DNA of 64,000 nucleotides, from the NCBI GenBank assembly GCA_007570785.1, contig ML661799.1:595598-659597 (forward strand), written 5' to 3'. Numbering within the stretch: position 1 is the stretch's first letter; each line of letters starts with the position of its first letter. This document shows, piece by piece, positions 47,630-60,900 of this stretch. Both the position numbers and the translations under genes were made by a program. The notes under the pieces were generated by a model, which saw nothing but the letters and a program-made list of their open reading frames with translations, searched no databases and was not told the DNA's origin. Origin of the DNA: Antilocapra americana (taxonomy: Eukaryota; Chordata; Mammalia; Artiodactyla; Antilocapridae).

Positions 47630-49780
47630 TTTGTCCGAACTCAACTTCTGTCTAAACATGACTTCCTCTCCTAGGGCCTCTGTGCGCAAAGTCTCTTTGC
47701 TTCAGTGTGCATGTAAGCATCAACTTGAATGATAATAACAAAGAGATTTATAGTTTATTTAATTTCTATTGAGAGGTATTCTAAATCTTTTCTCATACTC
47801 TCCCAGTTTTCTTCCCGCCACCATTAAAAACAAACAAACAAAAAATACAATCATGTATGCTGCTGCCACCTAGTGGCAATATTTCTAACTTAGAAAAAGA
47901 GGTTTTAGACATCTTGAAAGGAAGCTTTTATGTGACGCTTCAAAATTCAAATTAGAAAGTGAGCAAAGTACATAGCATCCACAGGTCACTTTCCAGGTAG
48001 ATACAACTGGCATCTGCTCATTAGTCATGCCGCTGTCAGCCTGCACCTTGCCCCCTTCTTACCCACGTTAAACAGCAAAACTATCTGCTTGCCAGCAGTT
48101 CCTAAGACTTCTCCCACTACACATCTGTCTCTGGCTTCTTGTCAACCCACGCACTCCAGGCTCTATTACGGCACTTCAGACATCTTTGCAGAATGATATT
48201 AGTACCTATGATGTCTGCCTTCTCACACAATGTCTGCAAAGCACAGTGTGATCTTTTGAGTTCTCTCAAATAATCATTTGAGTGATTGTCTTGTCTCTCT
48301 CACCGGTGTTAAAGTCTTGTAGGAACCCAACTCCGACGTACTATCTACTGCCCATAGCACAGTGAAAAATAGCTGTGCCCATAGCACACTTAGAAAAATC
48401 CCTGAGAATTTTCCACCAAAGAGGGGAACATCACTCAGGCTTCTGTCCCCTGTTAGGCAAAGGCTAGGAGGGCTTCTAGGCTAGGCTTCTCTTCATGGCA
48501 ATAGGTCTGCTAGGAGACAGGCACTGACATTGCTCCTTGACAACTGCAGATCTTTCAGACCTAAGTAAATTTGTGTGATGTGCCGTATCCCTGTGGGAAC
48601 TAATCACAGTGTCTAAAACGACCACTGTCATGGCCAGTTGTTCTTATCACAATAAGTATGAAGAGATTGAAGAGTCGGGTGGGGCATATTCAGCAGGTGC
48701 TATAATTCTTACGAAGCATCATTAAAAAACTGAAAAATTCCTCCATTTCTCAGCTCAGGTTTATCCAGTCTGAGAGCACCCATCTGGAAAAGTGGTGCAA
48801 AGAAGACAAGGAATTAGAGGGAGGTGCTGGGTTCTAGGGTTCCCTGACCTTTAGGGAATCAGTAGGAGAAAGCTTGCAATGAGGCACAGCTTCCCTTGCA
48901 ATTAGGAGAGCTTGCAAGTGGAGGCTCTGGTGTATTGCTTATCTAAGTATTTGTTACCGCTGAGTCCTTTGACTGTTATATGGTGCCATTCTTGAGGGCT
49001 TGCAAACTGAGATGTGTGAGGAAGATGCAAGGGTGAAGCTTGTATTTTGCCAGGAATGAACTGACTGTACAATCGTGAAATTATAAAATTTAGTCCCTTC
49101 AGAGTGGATATTTCAAGACTGACTCTATGACCTTGTGTACAACGTAACTCTTCAGTTGTTAATTCATAATCATGTACAATTACTAGGGTACAGTTATAAG
49201 TATTTAAGTTAATGAAGTACTTACAAACCACAGACACTGGGCAGGAGGAAGTAAGGTCTGGAAAGGCTATAACTTTGAACTCACTGTTATTCTGCCCTCT
49301 TTTGAAGTACTGTATCATCCTACATGCAGAGATCAATACAATCCCTTCTCCAAAGTCACAATCTCCACTCTCCAGAGATTATAGTTTCTTTCTAAAGACA
49401 TTAGTGAAAAAATTAGAAGTAGGTGGAAGCTATACTGCAGTGAAAAATCAAGGGTGAGCATCAAAGGAAATCAATAGAAAATAGTCCCTTATTCCCATAA
49501 AGGGGGTCCCCAGTTGATGGTAGTTAAGACTGGGGACATGAGTTTGTCACTTGCAGACATTTCCAATAAACTCCCAGCTAATGTTTGGAGTAAAATTTTC
49601 CCAACTTGAAGACCTGCTCTATTCAGGAGCCAAACTGAATTTTAATTGCTGCTTGCCGCATCCCAAAGAAAGCTCTTCTCATGGTCCGTGCTGTGCTAGG
49701 CACTGAGCCAGATCCAGGAAAGGCATTGGGGCAGAACTGTACTCTGGAGAACAGCATGCTCCATCAATATTCTAGAGACA
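47630..49780. other. Intergenic, unassigned
   Basis: No known gene recognised. A 144-codon open stretch at 48902-49336 (minus) has no identifiable domain, signal peptide or homology that I can name. It is most likely chance or an old repeat. Confidence 0.45.
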
Positions 49781-49784
49781 GGGC

Positions 49785-49972
49785 TACTTCCCTGGTAGTC
49801 CAGTGGCCAAGATTCCTTGCTTCTGATGCACGGGGGCCAGGTTCAACCCTTGGTCAGAGAACTGGATCCTACATGCCACAACTAAGTTTGCATGCCACAA
49901 CTAAAGATTCTGCCTGCTATAACTGAGACCTGACACAGCCAAATAAATACATATTTTTTTAAATAAAAGACT
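49785..49972 (+). mobile_element. CHR-type SINE
   Basis: gggctacttccctggtagtcc through tgccacaactaagtttgcatgcc to gacacagccaaataaatac. Confidence 0.78.
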
Positions 49973-50516
49973 TTAGAGATGAGGGTCTAAGTTCAGCTCT
50001 AACATTCTAAGTATTCCTTCTCACTGTTAACTTGGCCTCTATCCTCAAGAAATGTCAAAAAATAAACCCATACCTCCAGCTGTCAAGTCAGAGAGTGCAA
50101 AATACCAGGTGCTTTGCACACTGTAGTTCAACAAGCCTACACAATAATACCATGAGTTATACTGGGTTTTGTCAGCCCCAGCAGCCTTCCTTAGGAATTC
50201 ACACTCCTTTTACTTCCATTTCCTTCTAGAGAGGCAAGCTGTGTGTTCCCTCCCCCACTTCTGGTTTCAGTGTGGGTACATTACTTAGACCCAGTTTTGG
50301 AGCCTCACTCCCCAGAAACAATGTCTGATACCAGGATCAGCACCTGACCCTCATGAGGCCACCAGCGTGTTTTTTGAGATTGACATGGAGTTACCATATG
50401 AAAGAAGGATTCTTTACACTGGGAAGTTATTGTTTTGAGAATTGCATCAGCAGTTGACTTGGTCAGATGAAGAAGACTGTTTGCAAAATTAAAGCAAATA
50501 AAAGCAAGCAGAGATT

Positions 50517-50518
<2 letters not shown>

Positions 50519-50560
<42 letters not shown>
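50519..50560. repeat. (GT)n(GA)n microsatellite
   Basis: About 15 GT units followed by a GA run. The flanks 49975-50515 and 50565-52500 hold no gene I can support, apart from a small CA-rich patch at about 51525-51560. Confidence 0.95.
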
Positions 50561-52507
50561 TCCAACTCTTCTGACCACCCCAGGGAAGGTACAGTGGGGT
50601 AAAACAGAAAATGAACTTTATTTCCTCAGGCTTTGAATTCTCAGTCTGACAATTATTAGCATCTTACTTTAAATTTTGATTCTTTCATAAATTTCTATAC
50701 CTGCCATGCAGTTTCCCAAGGACTGTGTACCACCCCAAAACCCTTTGAGGTGGATGTAGTAATGGAAAAGGACTTTGGAGACATTTTCCAGGAAGATAAT
50801 ATGTGGTTTCTAAACATAAAAGAAGGGTTTGCACAGATATATGAATGGCCAAAAGGGCAAATGTATGGCAAAGACAGCTATTTACCCCCAATATCTGTCC
50901 TTACCGTTGTATATTTCATAAATATAAAAATACTAATAGTTACCTCAGATAAAACCAATATTTCTCGGGTTTCATGTCAAAGTGAGTTCACTTTCAGAAT
51001 AAATTCACAATAGAACATGTAACTTCAACACTGAACTCTCCTCTTCCCTTTTACCTGTAACCAGTACAGGTAAACCTTAACTACCCACTGATCTATGTTG
51101 TGAGATAAGATGATGAAGCTGGAAGTCCCAACCAATTTACAGCTAAAAGAAAAGTACCAGGAAGTTTATAAGTTCGAATTCTTTTAAACACATAGATAAG
51201 TATAAACTCCCAGGCAAATTTTCTTTGAATAAGGCACATGCAGAAAAGGGGACAGAAAAAAATCACAAAGACTCATCAGAAATATTTATTGTTCATATAG
51301 GAACTAGTGGGAAAATCTTTACCTCTATCTCTTTTCTACTCTAAGAATGTCCAGTTAAATATATAATCCCTAACCTTTAAGGAGATGACAGTAGGGTTTA
51401 TACAACAAGTAGGAGAAGAAATCTGACAATTCAGTGTCCAGAATAGAATGTAACCCATCTCTATTCATCAGACCGTACTGCAAACATGGAACCCTTTCAT
51501 CTAACTGCCCTATCAAAGCACAGGCATGCATGCGCGCACACACATACACACAAACGCAAATATCTAATTTTAGATGTTTTAGCTTTTCTTAAACAAAGTA
51601 ATATTGAGTTTGTTATTGCAGTAATATCCTCCAATTTATGCCTCCATGTATCCACTTGGATAATTCCCTACCATTCTACCTCTGGGCTTGGGCATTTGAC
51701 TTGCTTTGGCCAATGGAACAATAGTAAATATGCTTCAAGCAGAGATTTAAAAATTAATTGCCTGTTGGAGCTTTTTCTCTTGCTTTCTAGTAACAATGAG
51801 ACCACAATCTTAAAAACTAGCCAGTTGAAAAATGGGAGGTCTCATAAAAAGAGACCTTGGTCAGCCCAGCTGAGGCCATGACAAACCAGCCCAGCCCACC
51901 CCAACCCACTAGCTAACTGCAGATGCCTGAGCCATTCCAACCAGGACCAGCTAAGGCCAGTTCAGAACATACAAACCACCTAGTTCTTAAATATTTTAAA
52001 AACTTAATTCTTCAGAAAAAACAAAAACACCTAAACATAGCCTAAATTCCTAACCTCTAAAATTATGAGCTACATAAATATAATAGCTGTTTCATAAGAT
52101 ACTAAGTTTTGCAGTTGGTTTGTTTTGCAGCTTAACTGATTTGTGATATATGCTGTGGCAACATGGTCCTAGGGCCATGTGTCCACACATGTGTGGACAT
52201 ATTTTAATGAGACCTTTAAAGTATAGGAGGTGCACTTCCAAAAGAAAAGATAACACTGATGGCAGATCTGACACTCACCAGCATCATCGTTTCCCAGAAG
52301 AGGAGGGCAAGAAATTGATCCTGTGTCTGTACTGACTTATGAGGGTCAATCATGCCCATGTCCATAAGTGGACAACAGTGTGGAGTATAGGAACTGGGGT
52401 TTGTAGAGGAGACCAGGAGAAGTATGCAGGTAACTTAAAATATACTGATTTTGTCTTTCCCTCCACCACCTCTTTTCTTTTCTCCCTTTTTCTTTTCTTT
52501 TTTTTTT

Positions 52508-52612
52508 TTTTTGGTCTTGCATGCGGGATCTTAGTTTCCCAACCAGGTACTGAACCTATGTCCGCTACACTGGAAGGCAGCTTCTTAACCACTGGACCAC
52601 AAGGAAGTCCCC
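52508..52612 (-). mobile_element. Partial CHR-type SINE, antisense
   Basis: A poly-T run (its tail) then ggtcttgcatgcgggatcttag to ctggaccacaaggaagtccc. Confidence 0.75.
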
Positions 52613-52982
52613 CCTCCACTGCTTCTTGTGGAGAGAATAGGTGGGGGTGTTTTATCAGAGACAACTAAGACTTCCAAAGTAGGGAATATAACTAGAAGAG
52701 ACAACTCCCTCCTCCTTTCCTCAGCACCCTTCAGCAGTAGGGTAAACTTCTCTAGAGAAGATTTTGGCTCTGACCATCGGTGAAGTCAGCAGGGTTCATT
52801 GCAGAGACAGAAGCACATAATCAACACTGGAAAATATCAGGGTGGGACAGACACAAGTTCCCTCCTTCCAAAAATTACAGGAGAGGAAAATGACATTGAA
52901 AGAAAGAAACTGACAATTCACAACCACGGGACATTTCAAGAAAAGAACTTCAGAGAACTCAGATGGCTTCTTATGTTTTCAG

Positions 52983-52988
52983 TTTATT
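52983..52988 (-). terminator. Polyadenylation signal of OVGP1 copy B
   Basis: AATAAA on the minus strand (plus strand tttatt) about 400 nt past the stop codon. It is the first canonical hexamer I noticed downstream; I did not scan every position. Confidence 0.6.
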
Positions 52989-55900
52989 CAAGAGAGAAGA
53001 GATTAACTCACTATGACCTGGGGCCTGTTTGCCCCAAGAATGATGCATAGATGGCTGGGCACAGGCAGCTTCTGTCAGGGGACCAAGAAGAAAAGATAAG
53101 GGCTTCCCCCAGCTTCTGCCAACAACAGACTTTGGGATCCTGCAGTCACAGCAGAGTTTTCCAAGTTTCTTTAGAGAGAGGACTCAATGGAAGGGTTATC
53201 AAGTCGTCCAAAGAATGAGTTCATCAGTGGGAACAAAGGGGTTGTCAAAAGCAAGAGGAGTTTTCCAAGGGGGTGAGATGACAGAGCCAGAGAGCAGCAT
53301 CCACTTTTCAGCTTCTGTCTGAGAACCAAAACAACCCACCAGGGCTCAGGGTCTACCTCAGAAGTCAAAGTCTCCTCTCCTGAGTCTAAGCCTGCCCATC
53401 AGCGGTGACTGTCATCTTTCCAGAGGGGGTGGTCACCTTCTCAGGGACTCCAGCCTTCCTTCCCAGGGGTGTGACCTTCTGTCCAGGCTGAAGGCGCACG
53501 GGACCCACAGCCAGCCCTCCAGGGCTCACCGCCAGATGGCCCACAGGGGGCAGGGGCTTCTCTCCAGGGCTCTCAATCTTCCCTTCTGGAGCAGCAGTGT
53601 GCCTTCCAAAGGTCAGAGGGGTCCTTGTAGGGGTCGCAAGCCCACCTCTGGGGGTTATGGTCATAGTTGCAGACTTTCTATGAGTCTCAGTGGCCACGGT
53701 GTCTCCTCCTGAGGGCAAAATGCCCAAACCAGTGGTCAAATCCTTGGTCACAGTTGGCAATTCAGGACCAACTCTTGAAGAATTCACATCAGCTGAGAAC
53801 CAAAATTTTGGTGAAGGAGTTGAGCTGAACTCTAGAGGAAATCATCAAAAAAGGATGAGACTCCTACCTCTTCCTTCCCATCCTGTCACTGGCAGAACTT
53901 AGAGCTGCTCCAGGGCTGAAGTACCAGCTCCCAAACCAGAACCAGAGGATTTCCGAATGCATCCACTTGTTGAAACAGGTAAAGTCTCCACACACAGAAG
54001 CCCAGCTCCCCTACTTCAACATATCAACATGACCCCAGGCACCCATGGACACTCAGTGGGGTTTGCCACATTTCTGGTTGAGGGACCCCAAGCAGAAGTT
54101 TGCTAGTTTTCTAAGCTTAAGCCTTTGCTTTGACCTTTGCACCTTGAGTAAGACCTTGCCCTGAAGCCTATTCCTAACCTGTGGAATCCACAGGAAGAAT
54201 CCTTTTGTGTTCCCCTTTGGGGAAGCACAAAGTCCAGGCTGAGGGCAAGGAGGTTACCAGAGAAAGTATGTTGTAAAGAATTAAACTGGAGTCTCATTTC
54301 CACTCCTGACTAGTTGTGTTATCTTTCTGAACCCTGGCCTCCTCAGAAAATGAGGGTTCTAGACCATCTCCGAGGATGCTGCAGCTCTAGCATGCCAGGT
54401 TCCATCTCCTAACTGCCAGGGAAGTCTCTACTATCAAAACAAATATCAAAAAGAAACTTAATTTCTTTTTCTGGTGTTTGTTGCATGAAAGCAAGGAAAA
54501 GAAATACAGAAATAAATTGATATGTATTGAGTGTTCCCCATGAACCAGCATGCTTTCATTTCACATCTCATTTAGTTTGTATAATACTGTCATGAGTATA
54601 AGGATTATTCCCATTTTGTAGATGGGAAAACAAAGCTCAGAGAGATCAAATGGAACATGCATCCAAACCAAGATGAGAAAGCAGACTGGCCTGGCATCAA
54701 AGCTTATTCTCTTCCTTCACTGTCATTTTGCCACAACAAAGCCTTTAGATCTTACAGAAGCACCCAGTGGCTGCTTGTGCAATTGCCGACCCCAGCTTCC
54801 AGGTCATAGCTACTCACCGTCCTGCACCAGGAGATAATTCAACGTGTAGACAAGGGGGGAAGGGCCAGCGCCGCAGAAAGCGCCCCTGACGTCATCCAGG
54901 TCCAATGTCCACACCATGGCCCCCCCCAAATGCTCTCTCTTTATGAAAAATGCCTGAAAACAAGGAATGGTCAGTGAACCTACTGTTCTAACCATCCTCC
55001 AGACTGAGTACAATGGCAAAATGAGATGGACTCTCAGAAGGCAATATAGCAGGATGGTAAGCCACATAGCCTGCCTTTGAATCTAGTCTTTATTGCTTAT
55101 TAGCTATGGCATCTTGAAAAAACGTTGCATAAACTTTATGTGTCTTAGTTGCCTCCTGTGTGAAAAAAAAAAAGAAGAAAATGGATAATAACATTTCCAA
55201 CATTTTTAGGATCCAAAGAATTCCTACATGCACATGTTACAACATGGATGGAAGTGGAAGACATCATGCTAAGTGAAATAAGTCAGTTACAAAAGAACAA
55301 ATACTAAGATTCCACTCATAGAGGCTCTTAGAGTAGTCAAATTCATAAAGATGGAAGGTAGAGTGGTGATTAAGAGGAGGTGTGTGAGGGAAGAGTGAGG
55401 AGCTATTTAATGTGTGTGGAGTTTCAGTTTGGGAAGACAAGAGAGTTCTGGAGAGAGATAAGTATGATAGTTACACAACAATGTCAATGTACTTAATGCT
55501 ACTGAACTGTAACAAAAAATTAGTAAAATGGTGAATTTCATGTTATGTATATTTTGCCACACCTTGAAAAAAATTTTTTTAATTCCCACATGTAAAATAT
55601 TTGGAGCAATACTTTGCACATAGTAAATGTTCATTAATGTTAAGTACTGTCTGACTTCCCAAAATGCTAATTACCACTATCATCATACTAAACAGTCGAT
55701 ATTGCTTTATATTTTTTAAAAATCACCTCAACATACCTCATGCCAAAATGATGCTATAATGGAGGAATAGAACAGATAATATCATATCCTTTTCACAGAT
55801 AAGTAACATATTTTTTGTCCATGATTTTTTAAATCACAGATATAACTAAAAGGCAGAGTTTAGACCCCAAACCAGGTTTTATTATTACTTTGCCAGCACT

Positions 55901-57887
55901 CTCTTTGCTGGCAGAAAAAGCAGATTCATATGCAAACAGCTGCATGACTTGGTAATGACTTAGTCAAATCGGCTGGCTCTTTTCTGAGATTTAATTTCCC
56001 CAAATGTAAAACAAGACAGCAAAGCCTAATTATTAAGTTTGAAACTGTGAAGATTCTGAGATTTTATCCTACTTCTAAGCTAAACTGGGCTTCCCACGTG
56101 CCACTAGTGGTAAAGAACATGCCTGCCAATGCAGGGTACATAAGAGACTTGGGTTTGATCCCTGGGTTGGGAAGATGCCCTGGAAAAGGAAATGGCAACC
56201 CACTCCAGTATTCTTGCCTGGAGAATCCCACGGATAGAGGAGCCTGGCAGGCTACAGTTCATAGAGTCTCAAAGAATTGGATGTGATTAAAGCAACTCAG
56301 CAAGCACACATAGGCTAAATTAACCTGTCTGTTTTATATGTACATACACACACACACCAGATCTCCAGATCAAAAAGTGACCATTTCTACTCACAGTAAA
56401 AAGTCAGATTAGCACCTGGAGTTTGCTCTCCATTCCCCAATTGTCCAAAGAGTGATGTGAAGGCAACCAGATATTCACCTGCATGCACAGCAGGGTCTGC
56501 ACCACAGGAGAAGAATCCCACAGTCACGAGTCTCAAGCTGACATAGGAAGCAGGCACGTCTTGCCCTCCTCCCCTCTAGAGAGACCAAGAGCTTGGCTCA
56601 GGAAAGTAAACAAGGCCTCTCCGGGAAGGAGATTTGACAACCCATGCAAGTAAGGAGATGATTCTGGGGGAGAGCTCAGGAAGGGAAACTTTCTGTTTAA
56701 TTACAGCTGATCTGTTTGTTTTATTCGGAATGCCTGGACAGTGCTAGAACACTGAGAGATCCAGGGATTACTGCCTCCCAGTGATTACCTGCAAGGTTTC
56801 TTTCAGCTCTGAGATTCTGTGATGAGAGCTCTTAATTATGCTCACACTGGGCTCACATCTACCTCTAGCTCGGTAAGGCTCTATAATTGCCCCTCAGAGC
56901 AAGGCCAACCTGCACTGCTGGCTTCTGGCTTTCCCCAGCAATGGGGTCCAACCTCCTTTTCTGTGTCCTATGGATCATATATTTAATTCCACTCAACTGG
57001 ATAATTCCAGGGTCACTGACCTTCTTTGTGTCTTCTGTTTCCAAACCACAGAGTAAGATCCTGGAAGCTGAAAGTCATGCTCTCTACCTCTCTCCCCACA
57101 GCAGGTCTCACCCAGGATTAGAGGAAGTCACAGTGACTCTTCATGATAATTGCCATATTATCTCTGCTTTCTATCGCAAATGTTCCCCAAAGAACAACCA
57201 ATACCAGTCACTTCTACATCACTTATGAGAGGAGACACTGTGACATCCCTCTACTTATAGGCCCCGACATCCAGGCAGTGACAGACTTCTGACAACTGCT
57301 TACTCATCAATGGCCTCTCCTCCCAGACTCCCTAGTCCAGACCCTTATCATCTCACACGTGCACACCCGAAGTGTCACACAGATTACTGTAGGATCACAA
57401 GGGGATATACTGCAAGCAGTTTCCAGATTCTTTCTAAGACCAGATGAATATTCAGGGCTGGAACTAAGAATGTCTACATCTATTAAATCTACACCTAATC
57501 CAGGTGATTCCAAGCAGAGGCAGGTTAGGGAAACACTGTAACATGTCTTTTCTGTTTTAATTCACTATTTAAAAAAAACAAACAGAAAATTTGCCAGTTC
57601 AACATCATAGACCACTGTTGATATGGGGTGCAGTGATGGTCACAATTACTAAAGTCTGAAGATTTCAAACTCACAAATCATACACTTGGCTCAGAAACCT
57701 GATTTTGCATGAAGATGCACACAGGATGAAGGCCAAACACCTTCATCAGCATTCAAGTGTCTCCATAAATCCTCCTTTTTAAAATAAGACAATTGGGGCA
57801 AGTTTGATTAGGAAGCTCCAGTTAGATCAGGTATGCCTAAAACTCATCTAATATAGTCATTCTCAAATTCAATCTCCATGCAGTATA

Positions 57888-57952
<65 letters not shown>

Positions 57953-60900
57953 ACTACAGACAAGGGCCTCACAGAAGCCAGAGGAAAACTCTGCTGGAGC
58001 AAGAAGGGACCAAGATCTCACCTTGTAACTGAAGCTGATAACATCATCATAGCCAACCCACTCCTTCCCCTTGAAGGCATATGGGACATACTGATCATCA
58101 ATCCAGCGCTTCTTCGCTCTCCGGACAAAGGAGCAAATCTGCCAAGAGGATCACCAGGGGAGTTCTGTGAAGTGCCATGGAGGGAAGCACCAGCAAGGAA
58201 AAAGAACCCAAGAATCCCTCACCAAGGGGTGAGAGGAAGGCAGACCTAAGAAAGGATGTGGAAGCCACTCACAAAGGACCTCCTCTCTATTCCAAAAAAT
58301 CCCTACTATTGCACATTCCTTCCATGACATCTGTGATGGATAAACAAAAAGAACACTAAGGAGCAGGGGATAGCCTTAAGAAAACAAACCAGGGTTTGGT
58401 AAAATCAATACCAAACTACTACAGGAACAAATGTGACTTTTGACCAAACCTGTTTCTTTCTCAAAATATTTTTATGAATAAGTATCTCCTCTGTTCACTA
58501 AAACCAACATAAACTGCCCCATCTAAACAGTTATCAAACTAACCTTTGAATCTATAATAACTTAAAAGGCCTGGAAGGCAGGGAGAATTCGGTTATTATA
58601 ATCAAGAAAGCACTGGGTGTGGATTGGTACCCAGCCCTGAGCTGGAGACCATATGCTACAATAATGTAGACATGTTCAACTTGGGCTGTCGAAGTTAAGG
58701 TGTAAAAGTTTTTCCTTTGGGGATGGGGGTGGTCATTAAGTTTATCAAAATCTCTTTCACATAATGTCCTTCAAGAACATTCCCTTGACTGTCATCACTC
58801 ATAACCATGCTTCATTGGATTAGCAGGGAAACACCTCCAGGAGCCAGGACAGAGCAGAGATTGGAGAGACACCAGCATCTGCACGACCACCACAAGCAAA
58901 GATATATCTCGCCCTCTGGTGTCTGCTGTCCTCTGCCTAGAAGGCCCTTCCCACCCATCAGGATTCACCTAATCTAGATCCTACAGCCATGTAATCCATG
59001 CCTCTTACTATCTTCTCTTGTGTTTCACATTGCCCTGGGTCCATGGCTCTTTCCTCCACTAGAGCAAGCTTTCTTGAGATGGGGATTAGGGGGTAGAACT
59101 GAGGTAGAGGAGAAAGAATCTGTCATGGGGGATGTCTTTGAATCGTTTCAGAATAATCTACTAGTGAGAAGGAAGGAGTCAGGGAGAAGAAACAACACTG
59201 AGAAAAAACAAGACTAGCCAAGAGTGGTTAATGACTGAATCTGGGTGAAGGGCATTTGGGAAGCAAGGAATGAGAGGATGTTACACTATTCTTTTACTTT
59301 TTAAAATACATAACTTTCCCAAATCAAAATAGAGTATCCCAGAGACTGGATGTCCCTTACCGCAGCAAACCATCTCCTTGTCCTGTCTCTGGCCCTCAGT
59401 CTTGCCTTGGTCCCTTGTCCCTGCTTTGGCCCTGGGCTCAGGTGGGGGAGTCCTAACTCACAGACAGAGGCTCCCATTCCCGTCACCTCATAATAAGCCA
59501 AGAAGCCAGCTTGCTTGGTGTACTTCCCTGGAGATGCTGGTCCCACAGCTTCTGCCCTCAGCTCATTCTGAGAGGCTTTGAGGAGGTGAAAAGTACGTCC
59601 ATAGGTGGGGAGCCCCATGAGGAGCTTCTCAGGGGGGGCCCCAAGCTGTCGCCAGTAATTCATGGCATATGCCTGCAGGGAGAAAGAACACAACCCCTCC
59701 TTGTTACCAAGAGCCACTGGCCTGGCTCAGGGGTGCGTGTCTGGGCTGCCTGACAGCTTTCCTTTTCTTACCGAAGATTTGGGGTCTCCAGGCAGGGAGA
59801 ACAGAGGGCTATTGTGTCCTGTGACCTTTTCCCAGCTCCCATGTAAGTCATAAGACAAGACGCTGATGAAATCCAGGAGTCTGTAAGGGACAGGAAGAGG
59901 AGGTATGAAGATCATGCCAGCTAGACTTTCACAGCACCAACTAGCTAACTAGCTGAACATCGGCCACCCAATACCCCTGCCATCTCTGCCCATGGGGACT
60001 GCCCAAGCTGTGCCCTGCATGTGAGAGGCTGCCCTGGAACACACAGCTGGTGAGGGACAGCGGTGTCAGGACCTATGTCCTCCTGAGAGTATCCAAGGGG
60101 TCAGACCAGGAAACAAAGTGGATGGGATCAAACCAGGAAACGAAGGCATTCTGGCTGATACAAGTGCAGCAGAGGTCTGCATAAATAACATATGTAATCA
60201 GACAGCATAAAAGTGTATCCATCGTTCTACCATTCCAGGAGCCACTGAAACCCACCTCTTCCAGAAATCTTTCCAGATGGCAAAGTGCAATTGAGCCTTA
60301 TCAGGTCACAGTATAGGTTAACATGGATCATCTAATTTAATTTTAATCTAGCCAATGCCCTAAGTACCAAGATGGTCTCTATTTTAAAATGAAGAAATTG
60401 AGGGACTTCCCTGGTGGTCAAGTGGTTAAGAATCTGCCTGCCACTGCAGGAGACATGGATTCAATCCCTGGTCTGGGAAGATTCCTCATGTGCCACAAGC
60501 CCATGCGCCACAACTACTGAAGCCCAAGCACCTAGAGCCCGTGTTTTGCAACAAGAGATACCCACTACGATGAGAAGCCTGTGCGCTGAAATTAAAGTGT
60601 AGTTCCAATCACCACAACTAGAGAAAAGCCTGCATACAGCAACAAAGGCCCAGTGCAGCCATAAATAAACACATAAAAGAAAGAAGTTAAAACTCAGACA
60701 GTTACCTAATTTGTCTAAGGTGACCCAGCTTGGTGAAGATGAACTCCCTCAATCCTGCCTGGCTCTAAGACCAACACTAGGCAACTCACTCCACTGGGGT
60801 GCACTTTTCCTGTCTAACCATTCTCCATTGGAACCACTCTCCCTAAGTATAATCACACTCAGAAACACCCCCACTCACCTCTTGTGTTCTGCATCTAACT

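Noticed and set aside
48902..49336. 144-codon minus-strand open frame
   Set aside because: No recognisable domain, no splice partners and no family resemblance. It is longer than most chance frames, but A+T-rich DNA allows it. Left as unassigned sequence.
50519..50560. Regular short repeats considered as a CRISPR-like array
   Set aside because: Simple GT/GA microsatellite without spacers, in a mammalian genome.
56887..57228. 113-codon plus-strand frame with a hydrophobic segment
   Set aside because: Lies in an OVGP1 copy B intron, with no family resemblance or splice evidence.
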